A DNA stretch of 64,000 nt from Winslowiella arboricola (GCF_025527015.1 NZ_JAODIM010000043.1:1116001-1180000); one strand, 5' to 3'; positions 17,781-30,204 are shown, counted from the stretch's first letter. Numbers and translations are program-made. The notes: generated from the sequence alone by a model not told the origin.

Positions 17781-18515
17781 TTAACTGCGCTCGGTGATTT
17801 GCCGCAGCTGCAACAGGCTGGTATTGATAATGGCGATGTTGACTTCAAAAGGCACGCCATCATCAAGATAAACCGTTTCCTGAATTTCCATCACCGCTGC
17901 ATGCTCATGCAGCTGAAGTAATCTGATCTGTTCTTCATCCGTGAGGTTAACTGCCTTCAGGTTCTGCTCCCTGCGCTGTACGCTCTTGCCGGTGATTTTT
18001 TCAATATAAGAGTATTTCGAGATCTCAAGCTGGCTGAACTCCATGCTGCTAAACATGCTGACCGGGAAATGGATATTTTCCAGCGCCACGGGAATATCGT
18101 CGAAGCACATTAAACGCACGATTTTATACACCGAGTCACTGTTCTTGATTCTCAGGGCATGCGCCATGGAGGCCGAAGGCACCTTAATAAGGCTGACCGA
18201 AATCACCTTCCTGATCCCTTTATAGCCCCCTTTTTGCGCCTGATAGTCAAAAGGGGACAGCGCATGAAATTTACCCGCGTGATTGCTTTTGCCGATAGCG
18301 CCAACGTAAAGCCCGGAGCCTTTAACCCGATAAATCCGCTGCTGCTCAATCAGAATTCTGGTTGCTTCCCGCACCGTCGCCCGGGTGATGCCAATATTTT
18401 TGGCGATGGCGATTTCAGTATCAAGCTTGTCCCCCGGCAGCAGCCCCTCCGTTTTAATCTTCCTGAGGATGTAATCGACAACCTCTTTTTGCTTTTCTGT
18501 AATGCTGTCTGTCAT
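17781..18515 (-). CDS. GntR/HutC-family regulator with UTRA domain
   Basis: 244 residues: N-terminal winged helix (VVDYILRKIKTEGLLPGDKLDTEIAIAKNIGITRATVREATRILIEQQRIYRVKGSGLYVG) and a C-terminal UTRA ligand domain ending DDGVPFEVNIAIINTSLLQLRQ. Such proteins sense phosphosugars or related metabolites. AGGAAGG precedes the ATG. Divergent from the transketolase-PTS operon, which it very likely controls; palindromes TGTATCCATACA (18675-18686) and ATGATGTC-CA-GACATCAT (18803-18820) lie between. Confidence 0.85.
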   Translation of the reverse strand: MTDSITEKQKEVVDYILRKIKTEGLLPGDKLDTEIAIAKNIGITRATVREATRILIEQQRIYRVKGSGLYVGAIGKSNHAGKFHALSPFDYQAQKGGYKGIRKVISVSLIKVPSASMAHALRIKNSDSVYKIVRLMCFDDIPVALENIHFPVSMFSSMEFSQLEISKYSYIEKITGKSVQRREQNLKAVNLTDEEQIRLLQLHEHAAVMEIQETVYLDDGVPFEVNIAIINTSLLQLRQITERS

Positions 18516-18860
18516 CGAAATCCTTCCTGATAGCGGGTGGGCTGATACTGACGGGTCCGCACGCCGGACCTGAGGATAAAACCATCTTTACGGATCGCAC
18601 TCATTGGAATGTGATCAAGTTAACATTTTATAAATCAGATAATGCTGTCTGTTCACCTTTCTTATTTTACCTCTTGTATCCATACACGTCGAGATGCATT
18701 CTAAAGATGACTATACACATTTAACCTGTCTATACTTAATAAAATATAAATTTCTTAGCAAGTTAACTGTAATGAACATAAGCGACATTCTGAACGGCAG
18801 AAATGATGTCCAGACATCATCATGTCATTGCGCAACGTTTAACAGACACCGGGACCCCAG
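18516..18860. promoter_or_regulatory. Divergent control region, GntR / transketolase-PTS
   Basis: 345 bp with no gene. Two near-perfect palindromes: TGTATCCATACA at 18675-18686, a typical GntR/HutC-sized site, and an 8-bp-arm repeat at 18803-18820 close to the transketolase start. Both are candidate operators; which serves GntR cannot be told from sequence. Confidence 0.55.
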
Positions 18861-20855
18861 ATGGAAAACAGACAATTAGCGAATGCGCTGCGGTTTTTAA
18901 GTATTGATGCCGTGCAAAATGCCAACTCCGGCCACCCTGGCGCCCCACTGGGCATGGCGGATATGGCAACGGTTCTCTGGCATGATTTTCTTCAACACAA
19001 TCCTGCCAATCCGAACTGGCTTAACCGTGATCGCTTTGTGTTGTCGAATGGCCACAGTTCAATGCTGCTGTACTCCCTGCTGCACCTGACCGGCTACGAT
19101 GTCAGCATCGATGACCTGAAAAACTTCCGCAAATTACATTCGAAAACCCCGGGGCATCCGGAATACGGTTACACCCCAGGGGTGGAAACCACCTCAGGCC
19201 CGCTGGGTCAGGGCATCGCGAATGCCGTCGGCATGGCGCTGGCGGAGAAGACCCTCGCCGCAGAGTTTAACCGCGATGACCTGCCGGTGGTCGATCACTA
19301 CACTTATGTGTTTATGGGCGATGGCTGCCTGATGGAAGGCATCTCGCACGAAGTCTGCTCGCTGGCAGGCACCCTGCGCCTCGGCAAACTGATCGCCTTC
19401 TGGGACGATAACAATATCTCTATTGATGGCCACGTCGATGGCTGGTTCTCCGATGACACTGCCGCCCGCTTCCGCGCTTACGGCTGGCATGTTATCGCGG
19501 ATATTGACGGCCATTCAGCCGAACAGCTGCGGGCGGCCACCCTTGCCGCGCGCGAAGAGACCAGCCGCCCGACGCTGATTTGCTGTAAAACCACCATTGG
19601 TTACGGCTCGCCGAATAAAGCGGACAGCCACGACTGTCATGGCTCGCCATTAGGCAGCGAAGAAGTGGCGTTAGTGCGTGAAGCCTTAGGCTGGGAACAC
19701 CCGGCGTTTGTCATCCCGCAGGATATTTACGCCCGGTGGCAGGCAACCGATAAGGGGGCAAACGCAGAACATCAGTGGCAGGCGCTTTTTGACCGCTATC
19801 AGGCACAGCATCCGCAACTGGCGGCGGAACTGCTGCGACGCAGCAATAAACAGCTGCCGGAGGAGTGGCATAAAGTCAGCCAGGCCTATATCCGTGAACT
19901 GCAAAACACGCCTGCGGATATTGCCACCCGTCAGGCCAGTCAGCGCGCGCTGAATCATTTTATCCACACGCTCCCGGAATTACTGGGCGGCTCTGCCGAT
20001 CTCTCGCCGTCCAACCTTACCCGTCACAACCAGGCCACAGATATCACTGCGGAGAACCCCGCCGGTAACTATCTCTCTTACGGCGTGCGGGAATTCGGTA
20101 TGTCGGCAATGATGAATGGCATTGCGCTGCACGGCGGATTTATTCCTTACGGCGGCACCTTCCTGATGTTTATGGAATATGCCCGTAATGCGGTGCGTAT
20201 GGCCGCACTGATGAAACAGCGCAGCATTTTTGTTTATACGCATGATTCCGTCGGACTGGGTGAAGATGGCCCGACTCATCAGCCTGTCGAACAGCTTGCT
20301 GCCCTTCGTCTGACGCCAAATATGGAAACCTGGCGCGGATGCGATCAGGTTGAAGCCGCGGTCAGCTGGCAACAGGCGATTGAGCGTGCCGATGGCCCCA
20401 GCGCGCTGGTGTTTACCCGTCAGCCACTGGCGCAGCAGCCACGAACCGGGCAGCAGCTCGACGATATTGCCCGTGGCGGTTATATCTTGCGTGAAGCCAG
20501 CGGCACCCCGGAGCTGGTGATTATTTCCAGCGGTTCGGAGATCGAGCTGGCGGTATTTGCTGCTGAAACGCTGGAAAAAGAGGGCAGAAAGGTTCGCGTG
20601 GTGTCGATGCCCTGCACCGAGCGTTTCGAAAAACAGGATGCGGAATGGAAAAATCGGGTGCTGCCGAACGCCCTGCGCAACCGTCTGGTTATCGAGGCAA
20701 GTATTGAGGGTTACTGGACGGGCTATGCCGGCCTCGATGGCAAAGTAATCGGCATGAAATCCTTCGGTGAATCAGCCCCCGCCGCAGTGCTATTCGAGCA
20801 TTTCGGTTTTAGCAAAGACAACGCGCTCAGTGTCGCGCGCACCATGTTGCGTTAA
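18861..20855 (+). CDS. Transketolase
   Basis: 664 residues, full length (E. coli TktA 663). Transfers two-carbon ketol units between sugar phosphates with thiamine diphosphate. [20 protein letters not shown] at the N-terminus, thiamine motif [19 protein letters not shown]...DDNNISIDG near residues 153-190, [24 protein letters not shown], and [11 protein letters not shown] sugar-phosphate region. As a third-copy, operon-linked enzyme with an ascorbate-type PTS it probably processes the imported sugar phosphate rather than serving core metabolism. Ribosome site is weak. IIA follows after 13 bp. Confidence 0.93.
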   Translation: MENRQLANALRFLSIDAVQNANSGHPGAPLGMADMATVLWHDFLQHNPANPNWLNRDRFVLSNGHSSMLLYSLLHLTGYDVSIDDLKNFRKLHSKTPGHPEYGYTPGVETTSGPLGQGIANAVGMALAEKTLAAEFNRDDLPVVDHYTYVFMGDGCLMEGISHEVCSLAGTLRLGKLIAFWDDNNISIDGHVDGWFSDDTAARFRAYGWHVIADIDGHSAEQLRAATLAAREETSRPTLICCKTTIGYGSPNKADSHDCHGSPLGSEEVALVREALGWEHPAFVIPQDIYARWQATDKGANAEHQWQALFDRYQAQHPQLAAELLRRSNKQLPEEWHKVSQAYIRELQNTPADIATRQASQRALNHFIHTLPELLGGSADLSPSNLTRHNQATDITAENPAGNYLSYGVREFGMSAMMNGIALHGGFIPYGGTFLMFMEYARNAVRMAALMKQRSIFVYTHDSVGLGEDGPTHQPVEQLAALRLTPNMETWRGCDQVEAAVSWQQAIERADGPSALVFTRQPLAQQPRTGQQLDDIARGGYILREASGTPELVIISSGSEIELAVFAAETLEKEGRKVRVVSMPCTERFEKQDAEWKNRVLPNALRNRLVIEASIEGYWTGYAGLDGKVIGMKSFGESAPAAVLFEHFGFSKDNALSVARTMLR

Positions 20856-20868
20856 TCAGGACAATATT

Positions 20869-21315
20869 ATGTTTACTCTTTCTCAATGGCTGACCGTGGA
20901 TTGTATTCAGTTCAGCGACACGATCACCGACTGGCAGTCCGCTATCCGGCAGGCGGGCCAGCCGCTGATTGATCGTGGCGTCATCCGCGAAAGTTACGTG
21001 CAATCAATCATTAAGCAAAAAGAGCAACTTGGCCCTTATTTTGTGATTGCGCCACGAATCGCCCTGCCGCATGCGCGTCCAGAGGAGGGTGCGCTGGCGC
21101 TGGGCCTTTCACTGCTGAAGCTTAAACAGGGGATTAATTTTGACTCGGAAGAGAACGATCCGGTCGATGTTATTTTTATGTTCTCCGCGCCGGACAGTAA
21201 CAGTCACATCGAAATGATCTCCCAGCTGGCAGAGCTGCTCTCCGATGAAGAAGTGATGGCACAACTTTATCAGGCGCAGAACCAGCAGCAGCTGATCGAA
21301 CTGCTGGTCAGCTGA
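20869..21315 (+). CDS. PTS EIIA component (ascorbate/UlaC-like)
   Basis: 148 residues of the fructose/mannitol-type EIIA fold used by ascorbate PTS systems. Active-site histidine is H68 in IALPHARPEEGA, the usual PHARP motif. Transfers phosphate from HPr to the IIB at 21366. ATG at 20869 begins 13 bp after the transketolase stop; the longer frame overlaps that gene and is not used. Confidence 0.88.
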   Translation: MFTLSQWLTVDCIQFSDTITDWQSAIRQAGQPLIDRGVIRESYVQSIIKQKEQLGPYFVIAPRIALPHARPEEGALALGLSLLKLKQGINFDSEENDPVDVIFMFSAPDSNSHIEMISQLAELLSDEEVMAQLYQAQNQQQLIELLVS

Positions 21316-21365
21316 CCGCAGTATTAACAGTTATTTATTCACACAACGAGAGTACGAGGTTTGAT

Positions 21366-21641
21366 ATGAAGATTATGGCGGTTTGTGGAGCAGGTCTGGG
21401 TAGCAGCTTTATGATGGAAATGAACATCAAAAAGGTGCTTAAAAAACTGGAAATTACAGCCGATGTTGACCATTCCGATCTTGGCTCGGTTACGCCGGAT
21501 GCAGCAGATGTGTTTGTGATGGCTAAGGATATTGCCTACAGCGCTAACCTGCCGGAAAACAAAGTGATTATTATTAATAATATTATTGACCTCAAAGAGG
21601 TTGAAGACAAAATCTCCGCCTGGTTTAACGCCGGAAAATAA
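21366..21641 (+). CDS. PTS EIIB component (ascorbate/UlaB-like)
   Basis: 91 residues; phosphocysteine C7 in MKIMAVCGAGLGSSFMMEMNI, the standard lactose/ascorbate-type IIB loop. Receives phosphate from IIA and passes it to the sugar carried by IIC. Part of the tkt-IIA-IIB-IIC operon. Confidence 0.9.
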   Translation: MKIMAVCGAGLGSSFMMEMNIKKVLKKLEITADVDHSDLGSVTPDAADVFVMAKDIAYSANLPENKVIIINNIIDLKEVEDKISAWFNAGK

Positions 21642-21669
21642 CAATAAACATCTTACCGCTGAGGTTATT

Positions 21670-23034
21670 ATGATAATCAAAGATATTCTATCCCTGGTGG
21701 TGGATATCCTTAAAGTGCCGTCAATCCTTGTCGGACTGGTTGCGTTTTTTGGACTTGTCGCCCAGAAAAAAAGTTTCCCCGATGTCGTCAAAGGCACCAT
21801 TAAAACCATTCTGGGTTTTCTGGTACTGGCAGGAGGTGCCACGGTTCTGGTCGGCTCCCTTGCCCCCTTAGGTGATATTTTCAAGCACGCCTTTAATGTT
21901 CAGGGAATTATTCCAAATAACGAAGCTATCGTCTCTATTGGTCTGACAAATTACGGTGCATCAACCACTTTGATCATGGCCTTTGGTATGGTGGCTAACA
22001 TTGTCGTTGCCAGATTTACCAGCCTGAAATATATCTTCCTCTCGGGGCATGTGACTTTCTATATGGCCTGCATGGTGGCGATTATTCTGTCGGTCGCAGG
22101 TTTCAGCGGTATCCAGTTGATTTACACTGGCGCATTAAGCATGGGACTGATTATGGCGTTCTTCCCTGCCCTCGCTCAGCCGCATATGAAGAAAATCACC
22201 GACAATGATCAGGTGGCGTTAGGCCATTTTGGCACCGTCGGCTATGTTCTGGCGGGCTGGATTGGTTCACTGGTTGGCAAAGGTTCACGTTCAACGGAAG
22301 AAATGAACATGCCAAAGAACCTGAGCTTCCTGCGCGACAGCACTATCTCCATCTCTCTGACCATGATGATTATCTACCTGATCCTCTCAGTGTCAGCAGG
22401 TAAAGAGTATGTGGAAGCGAACTTCAGCAACGGCCAAAATTACCTGGTCTATTCCGTGGTGCAGGCCATCACCTTTGCCGCCGGTGTATATATTATCTTG
22501 CAGGGTGTTCGTCTGATCCTTGCCGAGATTGTACCGGCGTTTACCGGTTTCTCCGAGAAACTGGTGCCCAACGCCCGTCCGGCGCTGGACTGCCCGGTGA
22601 TTTATCCTTATGCGCCCAATGCGGTACTGATTGGCTTTATCTCCAGCTTTGTCGGGGGACTGGTGGGGTTGTTGATCCTCGGACATCTCGATCTGGTGCT
22701 GATTTTGCCTGGGGTAGTGCCGCACTTCTTCTGTGGTGCGACAGCTGGCGTGTTTGGCAATGCAACCGGTGGTCGCAGAGGGGCAGTCATTGGCGCATTT
22801 GTGCATGGCCTGTTGATTACGTTTCTACCTGTGGCGCTGCTGCCGGTACTGGGCGCACTGGGCTTCTCCAACACCACCTTCTCCGATGCCGATTTCGGCG
22901 TTGTGGGCATTGCGTTGGGCACTATGGTGCAGCATCTGGATAAAAATACCATCACCGCCGCCATCACCGGCCTGTTTATGGTGCTGGTTATTCACAATCT
23001 GCTGGCAGCGCGCAAAGCAGTCAGAGAGTCATAA
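21670..23034 (+). CDS. PTS EIIC component (ascorbate/UlaA-like permease)
   Basis: 454-residue inner-membrane permease of the PTS ascorbate IIC family with about ten helices. Opening VDILKVPSILVGLVAFFGLVAQKKSFPDVVKGTIKTILGFLVLAGGA is typical of UlaA/SgaT, and IYPYAPNAVLIGFISSF and PHFFCGATAGVFGNATGGRRGAVIGAF are family blocks. Start at 21670 follows GAGG. With transketolase in the operon, the substrate is probably a ketose or sugar acid entering the pentose phosphate pathway; L-ascorbate is not assured because no ula catabolic genes are present. Confidence 0.88.
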   Translation: MIIKDILSLVVDILKVPSILVGLVAFFGLVAQKKSFPDVVKGTIKTILGFLVLAGGATVLVGSLAPLGDIFKHAFNVQGIIPNNEAIVSIGLTNYGASTTLIMAFGMVANIVVARFTSLKYIFLSGHVTFYMACMVAIILSVAGFSGIQLIYTGALSMGLIMAFFPALAQPHMKKITDNDQVALGHFGTVGYVLAGWIGSLVGKGSRSTEEMNMPKNLSFLRDSTISISLTMMIIYLILSVSAGKEYVEANFSNGQNYLVYSVVQAITFAAGVYIILQGVRLILAEIVPAFTGFSEKLVPNARPALDCPVIYPYAPNAVLIGFISSFVGGLVGLLILGHLDLVLILPGVVPHFFCGATAGVFGNATGGRRGAVIGAFVHGLLITFLPVALLPVLGALGFSNTTFSDADFGVVGIALGTMVQHLDKNTITAAITGLFMVLVIHNLLAARKAVRES

Positions 23035-23046
23035 TCTGATGGCTTC

Positions 23047-23072
23047 AGGATGGGCATCAGCCCATCCTTTTT
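23047..23072. terminator. Terminator between PTS operon and fumarate reductase
   Basis: Stem AGGATGGGC / GCCCATCCT with loop ATCA followed by TTTTTCTCTCT on the plus strand; intrinsic terminator for the PTS operon, lying just beyond the stop of the convergent flavoprotein. Confidence 0.8.
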
Positions 23073-23078
23073 CTCTCT

Positions 23079-25856
23079 CTACTGCCGCGCCAGTGCAGCG
23101 GCATTGCGGCCAGCCAGTATGCCGAAGATAATAATATCCGCCACCGCATTGCCGCCGATACGATTCGCGCCGTGAATGCCGCCGACCACTTCCCCTGCCG
23201 CCCAGGCACCTTTAATCACCTGTTTTTGTGTGTCCAGCACTGCGGTATCAGTATTGATGGTGACGCCACCCATCGTGTGATGCACGCCAGGCGCAACGCG
23301 GATAGCATAGAATGGCCCCTGATTCAGCGGATGACGCAGCGCGGTCTGACGACCGAAATCTTCGTCATTCTGCTGCCCGACAAACAGGTTATAGCGTTCC
23401 AGCGTCGCCAGCAGCGCGTGATAATCCATATTCAGTTTCACCGCCAGCGCCTGCGGTGAAGAGGCACTGACCACAAAGCCTTTAGCGATATACTCATCGG
23501 CGGCTTTATTATTCAGCCGCACCTGCTCATCAAAGATGACCCACGCGCTTTTCTCCGGCAACGCGATAATCTCCGCAGAGACTTTGTCTCGGGTTTCCAT
23601 CTCATTATAGAAACGCTTACCGGCCTGACTGACCAGAATCGCGCCGCCGCCGCGAATCGCTTCAGAGATCAGATATGAGGTCGTCTGCTCTACCGTTGGG
23701 TGGATCTGAATCTCACCCATATCCACCGTATCCGCGCCAATCTGCTGCAGGATCGCGATCCCGCTGCCGGTGGCACCTTTATGGTTGGTGGTGACAAAGC
23801 CATCCAGTTCCGGGCGATACTTCACCACCATCTCACGGTTGGCGCTAAAACCGCCGGTCGCCACAATGACGCTTTTCGCATTCAGAATACGGCTGTCATT
23901 ATACTCATCCACCACCTTCACACCGCTAACACTGCCGTTGTCCGTCAGAATTTCGGCGACCGACGTTTCCAGCAGCACCTCAATATTGCGCTGATTGATA
24001 TTTTTCACCAGGCCGCTGATCAGGAAACCGCCGACCGCAGAGCGATCGGCCGGACGATGGGTACGATCAACACTCATACCACCGGTGATGGTAATATCGT
24101 TCAGTTGAATGCCATGTGTATCCAGCCACTCAACCGCTTCCGGTGCCAGTTCGACAAACTCGCGCAGTAACAGTGGGTTGTTTTTAAATTTGCCGCCTTT
24201 CAGCGTTTCGTCATAGAACAGATCTTTGCTGTCCTTGATCCCTTTTAGCTGCTGAAAACGGGTTTCCGCCGCATTCATCCCAACCGAAGCCTTAATGGTA
24301 TTGCCGCCGATGGTTGGCATCTTCTCGATAATTACCACATGGGCGCCTTCATCAAAGGCCTGGATGGCAGCCGCCAGACCGGCGCCGCCACTGCCGACCA
24401 CCACCACATCGTAATTTTGTGGGGCCTGTGGATTCCCCCCCTCTTCAATGACATGCTCTTTGCTGGAAGTCGCCAGCGCGCGGGAGACCGCCTTCTTCAA
24501 CGCCTCACTCTGGGTGGTGGCGCCGGTAATCGCATCGACATGCGGACTGTTGGCCACCAGAATGCGTGAGCGCAGGCTTTCAAACGTGGTGGTGAAATCG
24601 ACATCCAGCGTATCGTCCGGCACCAGCACAATATCAGTGATGCGGTCTGTATCCAGCGTGACGTTAATTTGCAGCTTCAGCGCTTCGGCTTCCACTTTCT
24701 CCTGATAGACCCCGGCTTTATATTTACGACCGCTACTGCTCATATCGCGGATCATGGCGTCCACCAGCGAGAAGCGCCATAGCGGTTCCGGGATATTCAG
24801 CACTTCGCGTTTGGTGCTGTCGATAAACAGCTCCAGATGTTCATCATGAATAATACGATCAGCCCAGTCCGGGTAAGCGATACAGGCTTTGCCCACCGCC
24901 ACCAGATCAAAGCCGTGCTCCAGCGCGCTTTCGGCATCGGCTTTGTTCAGCACACCACCGACACCGATCACCGGAATTTTCGCCAGCGTTTCTGAGCGCA
25001 TAGCGAGAAATTTAGTGATTAATGGGGTGGAATCGCGGATATCGACGATAGAAGGACGCAGCAGCTGACCCACGGAGAAATGCACATAATCCAGCCCGCG
25101 CGCGGCGAGTTTCTCCAGCAGGTACAGGGTGTCGTCAAAACGGATACCCGGCACTTCAAGCTCTTCCGGCGAGAAACGGTAACCGATAATAAAGTCAGGG
25201 GCAGCAAAGCGCTCCGCCATTTTATGGGTAATTTCCAGCACTTCCAGTGGAAAGCGCGCACGCTTATCGCGGCTGCCGCCCCATTTATCGTCACGCTGAT
25301 TGGAGTTCGGTGAGTAAAACTGCTGAATCAGGTAGGTGTTCGCGCCATGAATTTCAACACCATCAAATCCGGCCTTGATCGCGCGGTTTACCGCATCACC
25401 GAATTTGGTGATCATCACCTCGACCTCTTCCGCACTCAGGGCTTGCGGCGTCGTAGCGCCCTCACGCGGCGCCGCCAGCGCGCTGGGAGCGACCGGGGTT
25501 CTGCCGCCAATCAGCTCCGGCTCCACCATCCTGCCACCATGATAAATCTGCAGAATCGCTTTCGATCCTCTGGACTTGATGGCGTTCGCAATTTTTGTCA
25601 GGCCCGCGATTTTGTTATCGCTGTCAATGCCAATGGCTCCCGGAAAAGCTGGCCCCTTAGGATCAATGAAGCAGCATTCGACAATCACCGTCCCAATGCT
25701 GCCAGCCCGGTCACGATAATATTCCACCAGGTCACGGGTAACGGTGCCGTCATAAAAACCGGTGCAGGTGGTCATCGGCGCCATTAGCAGTCGGTTTTTT
25801 AGTACCGCGCCGCGCGGCAGGGTGAGAGGGTTAAGTATCGGGGTGAGCGTAGGCAT
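23079..25856 (-). CDS. Soluble three-domain NADH:fumarate reductase-like flavoprotein
   Basis: 925 residues from the ATG at 25856 (an in-frame TTG lies five codons earlier). Domains in order: OYE-like FMN/NADH domain (about 1-345, with HGANTYLIQQFYSPNSNQRDDKWGGS), an FMN_bind domain (about 400-465) whose DAITGAT motif ends in the threonine (T447) that ApbE flavinylates, and an FAD_binding_2 fumarate-reductase domain (VVVGSGGAGLAAA near 490 to the C-terminus, with HHTMGGVTINTDTAVLD). This architecture is known from a cytosolic NADH:fumarate oxidoreductase of Klebsiella. No signal peptide. Divergent from a DASS anion permease that could import the acceptor. Other 2-enoate acceptors are possible. 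Confidence 0.85.
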   Translation of the reverse strand: MPTLTPILNPLTLPRGAVLKNRLLMAPMTTCTGFYDGTVTRDLVEYYRDRAGSIGTVIVECCFIDPKGPAFPGAIGIDSDNKIAGLTKIANAIKSRGSKAILQIYHGGRMVEPELIGGRTPVAPSALAAPREGATTPQALSAEEVEVMITKFGDAVNRAIKAGFDGVEIHGANTYLIQQFYSPNSNQRDDKWGGSRDKRARFPLEVLEITHKMAERFAAPDFIIGYRFSPEELEVPGIRFDDTLYLLEKLAARGLDYVHFSVGQLLRPSIVDIRDSTPLITKFLAMRSETLAKIPVIGVGGVLNKADAESALEHGFDLVAVGKACIAYPDWADRIIHDEHLELFIDSTKREVLNIPEPLWRFSLVDAMIRDMSSSGRKYKAGVYQEKVEAEALKLQINVTLDTDRITDIVLVPDDTLDVDFTTTFESLRSRILVANSPHVDAITGATTQSEALKKAVSRALATSSKEHVIEEGGNPQAPQNYDVVVVGSGGAGLAAAIQAFDEGAHVVIIEKMPTIGGNTIKASVGMNAAETRFQQLKGIKDSKDLFYDETLKGGKFKNNPLLLREFVELAPEAVEWLDTHGIQLNDITITGGMSVDRTHRPADRSAVGGFLISGLVKNINQRNIEVLLETSVAEILTDNGSVSGVKVVDEYNDSRILNAKSVIVATGGFSANREMVVKYRPELDGFVTTNHKGATGSGIAILQQIGADTVDMGEIQIHPTVEQTTSYLISEAIRGGGAILVSQAGKRFYNEMETRDKVSAEIIALPEKSAWVIFDEQVRLNNKAADEYIAKGFVVSASSPQALAVKLNMDYHALLATLERYNLFVGQQNDEDFGRQTALRHPLNQGPFYAIRVAPGVHHTMGGVTINTDTAVLDTQKQVIKGAWAAGEVVGGIHGANRIGGNAVADIIIFGILAGRNAAALARQ

Positions 25857-26346
25857 TATGATCAACTCCAAAATTGAAAAGTCTTTATTACTTTCGCGGG
25901 CGCGTCATAGCGATCAGATAACAGAGGCAAGGTTATTTTGCTAACACATCAACCTTTTCACTTGCACAATCACTCTATTTAATTATTGAATTTAACAAAT
26001 AGTGTTTTATATTACAGAGTATATAAAGAGTCTTATAAATTGTTAATCAATACACAACAAAAAGCAACCCTTCATTTACATGCAAAATAAAACCATTAAT
26101 ATCATGTAGTTATAAATAATATTGGCTTTTTTTAGCAAAAAAACTACTATCTTCAAGGATTAAGAAAGGATTCAGATAACAACCCTTTGCGGGTTGAATA
26201 TCGTTAAATAAATACAGAAAAGTGCGTTCCTTAACAGTCAGAAAAATATTTCAGATGTTATGGTTTAACAGTCAGAGAAATAATCAAATGCGTTTCCAGA
26301 ACAGCGGAACGTCAAACATATCCTCCATCATTTACAGACAAATACT
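25857..26346. other. Long AT-rich divergent promoter region
   Basis: 490 bp between the fumarate-reductase-like gene and the DASS permease, markedly AT-rich (25980-26230) with no ORF of note. It should hold both promoters. I looked for an FNR box (TTGAT-N4-ATCAA) and did not find a convincing one. Confidence 0.5.
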
Positions 26347-27858
26347 ATGAAACAAATATCAACGATAAGTGAACCCGCGCAGGCCGCTACTGCCTCTTCG
26401 GGGCAAAAAAAACGCCTGATATTGCTGTTCCTGCCCGTATTGGTGGCCGTGCTGTTACTGCTGGTTCCGGTGCCTGACGGACTGGAACCCTATGCCTGGC
26501 ATTTCTTCGCCGTCTTTGCTGGTGTGATTATCGGGCTGATCTTTGAACCCTTGCCCGGTGCGGTGATTGGCCTGACCGGCGTGGTTGTGATTGCGCTGTT
26601 CAGCCAGTGGTTGCTCTTCAGTCCGGCAGAACTGGCCAACCCGAAATTTAAGCTCGCCACCGAATCATTTAAATGGGCGGTAAGCGGCTTTGGCAACTCG
26701 ACGGTATGGCTGATTTTCGGCGCCTTTATGTTCGCTGCCGGCTATGACAAAACGCAGTTCGGCCGCCGTCTGGCGCTGATTCTGGTGAAGTATCTTGGAC
26801 GGCGTAGCCTGACGCTGGGCTATGCCATCACCTTCGCCGACCTGCTGCTGGCTCCTTTCACACCGTCGAATACAGCGCGCAGCGGGGGAACTATCTACCC
26901 GATCATTGCTAATCTGCCACCACTGTATGACTCCAAACCTAACGATCCCAGCGCGCGCAGAATTGGCTCCTATCTGATGTGGGTAGCGATCACTGCGGCC
27001 TGTATCACCAGCTCCATGTTTTTATCCGCGCTGGCGCCGAACCTGCTGGCGCTGGCGCTGGTTAAAAGCATCATTGGTTTTGAGATCTCCTGGGGCGCCT
27101 GGTTTCTCGCCTTCCTGCCGCTTGGGGTGCTATTGATCCTCACCATGCCTCTGCTGGCATACTGGTTCTATCCGCCGGAAGTGAAAATTAACGATGAAGT
27201 TCCGCGCTGGGCCAGTAATGAACTTGAGAAACTGGGTAAGCTGTCGCGTCACGAGATTTTGCTGCTGCTATTTGTCTGTTGCGCGCTGCTGATGTGGATT
27301 TTTGCCACCGCATGGATCGAACCGGCGATGGCGGCTCTGCTGGTGGTGGTGCTAATGCTGTGGACCGGCGTGCTGAACTGGAATGACATCACCAGTAATA
27401 AACCCGCCTGGAATACTTTTGCCTGGTTTGCCACGCTGGTGGCGCTGGCTGATGGCCTGGCGCGCGTCGGCTTTATCGCCTGGTTGGGTAAACAGGGAGG
27501 CGTACTGCTGCAGGGTTACGATCCACAAGTTTCAGCAGTGGTGCTGATGATCGCCTTCTTCCTGTTGCACTATCTGTTTGCCAGCACCACCGCGCATACC
27601 ACCGCGCTATTGCCCGCGATGCTGACCATTGCCGCGTCAATTCCCGGCATCAATATGCCGGTGTTCTGTCTGATGATGGTGACGTCACTGGGTGTAATGG
27701 GGATTATCACGCCTTATGGCACCGGCCCCAGCCCGATTTACTACGGCAGTGGCTATTTGCCAACAAAGGACTACTGGCGACTGGGCACCATTTTCGGCGC
27801 CATCTTCCTGTGCTCAATGATGCTGATTGCTTATCCGTGGATGGTGATGATGTTCTGA
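26347..27858 (+). CDS. DASS-family anion:Na+ symporter (dicarboxylate/citrate-type)
   Basis: 503 residues with about 12 hydrophobic segments. Family blocks: LEPYAWHFFAVFAGVIIGLIFEPLPGAVIGLTGV, the substrate-loop motif APFTPSNTARSGGTIYPI near 170, SSMFLSALAPNLLAL, and the second clamshell FASTTAHTTALLPAM with GTGPSPIYYGSGYL. CitT/TtdT-like members exchange tartrate, citrate, succinate or fumarate. Divergent from the fumarate reductase, so a fumarate/succinate role is inferred. Followed by a strong terminator. Confidence 0.88.
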   Translation: MKQISTISEPAQAATASSGQKKRLILLFLPVLVAVLLLLVPVPDGLEPYAWHFFAVFAGVIIGLIFEPLPGAVIGLTGVVVIALFSQWLLFSPAELANPKFKLATESFKWAVSGFGNSTVWLIFGAFMFAAGYDKTQFGRRLALILVKYLGRRSLTLGYAITFADLLLAPFTPSNTARSGGTIYPIIANLPPLYDSKPNDPSARRIGSYLMWVAITAACITSSMFLSALAPNLLALALVKSIIGFEISWGAWFLAFLPLGVLLILTMPLLAYWFYPPEVKINDEVPRWASNELEKLGKLSRHEILLLLFVCCALLMWIFATAWIEPAMAALLVVVLMLWTGVLNWNDITSNKPAWNTFAWFATLVALADGLARVGFIAWLGKQGGVLLQGYDPQVSAVVLMIAFFLLHYLFASTTAHTTALLPAMLTIAASIPGINMPVFCLMMVTSLGVMGIITPYGTGPSPIYYGSGYLPTKDYWRLGTIFGAIFLCSMMLIAYPWMVMMF

Positions 27859-27896
27859 TTCGCCAGCCTGTTTGCGTTAAATAATCAGCTTATCAG

Positions 27897-27920
27897 CCGG
27901 CGGCCTTACCGCCGGTTTTT
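27897..27920 (+). terminator. Rho-independent terminator of the DASS permease
   Basis: Stem CCGGCGG / CCGCCGG with loop CCTTA followed by five T; intrinsic terminator 39 bp after the stop codon. Confidence 0.88.
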
Positions 27921-28006
27921 ATTGAAAGGAAATAACTATCAAATCTGTAGGTTAATTCAGGTATGACTTATTAACAGAGGGGATTAATGTTAGGGCAGAA
28001 CGCTAA

Positions 28007-30196
<2,190 letters not shown>

Positions 30197-30204
30197 CGCA
30201 CACT

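Noticed and set aside
25857..26346. Possible FNR box in the fumarate reductase control region
   Set aside because: No site close enough to TTGAT-N4-ATCAA; AT-rich background gives many weak matches.
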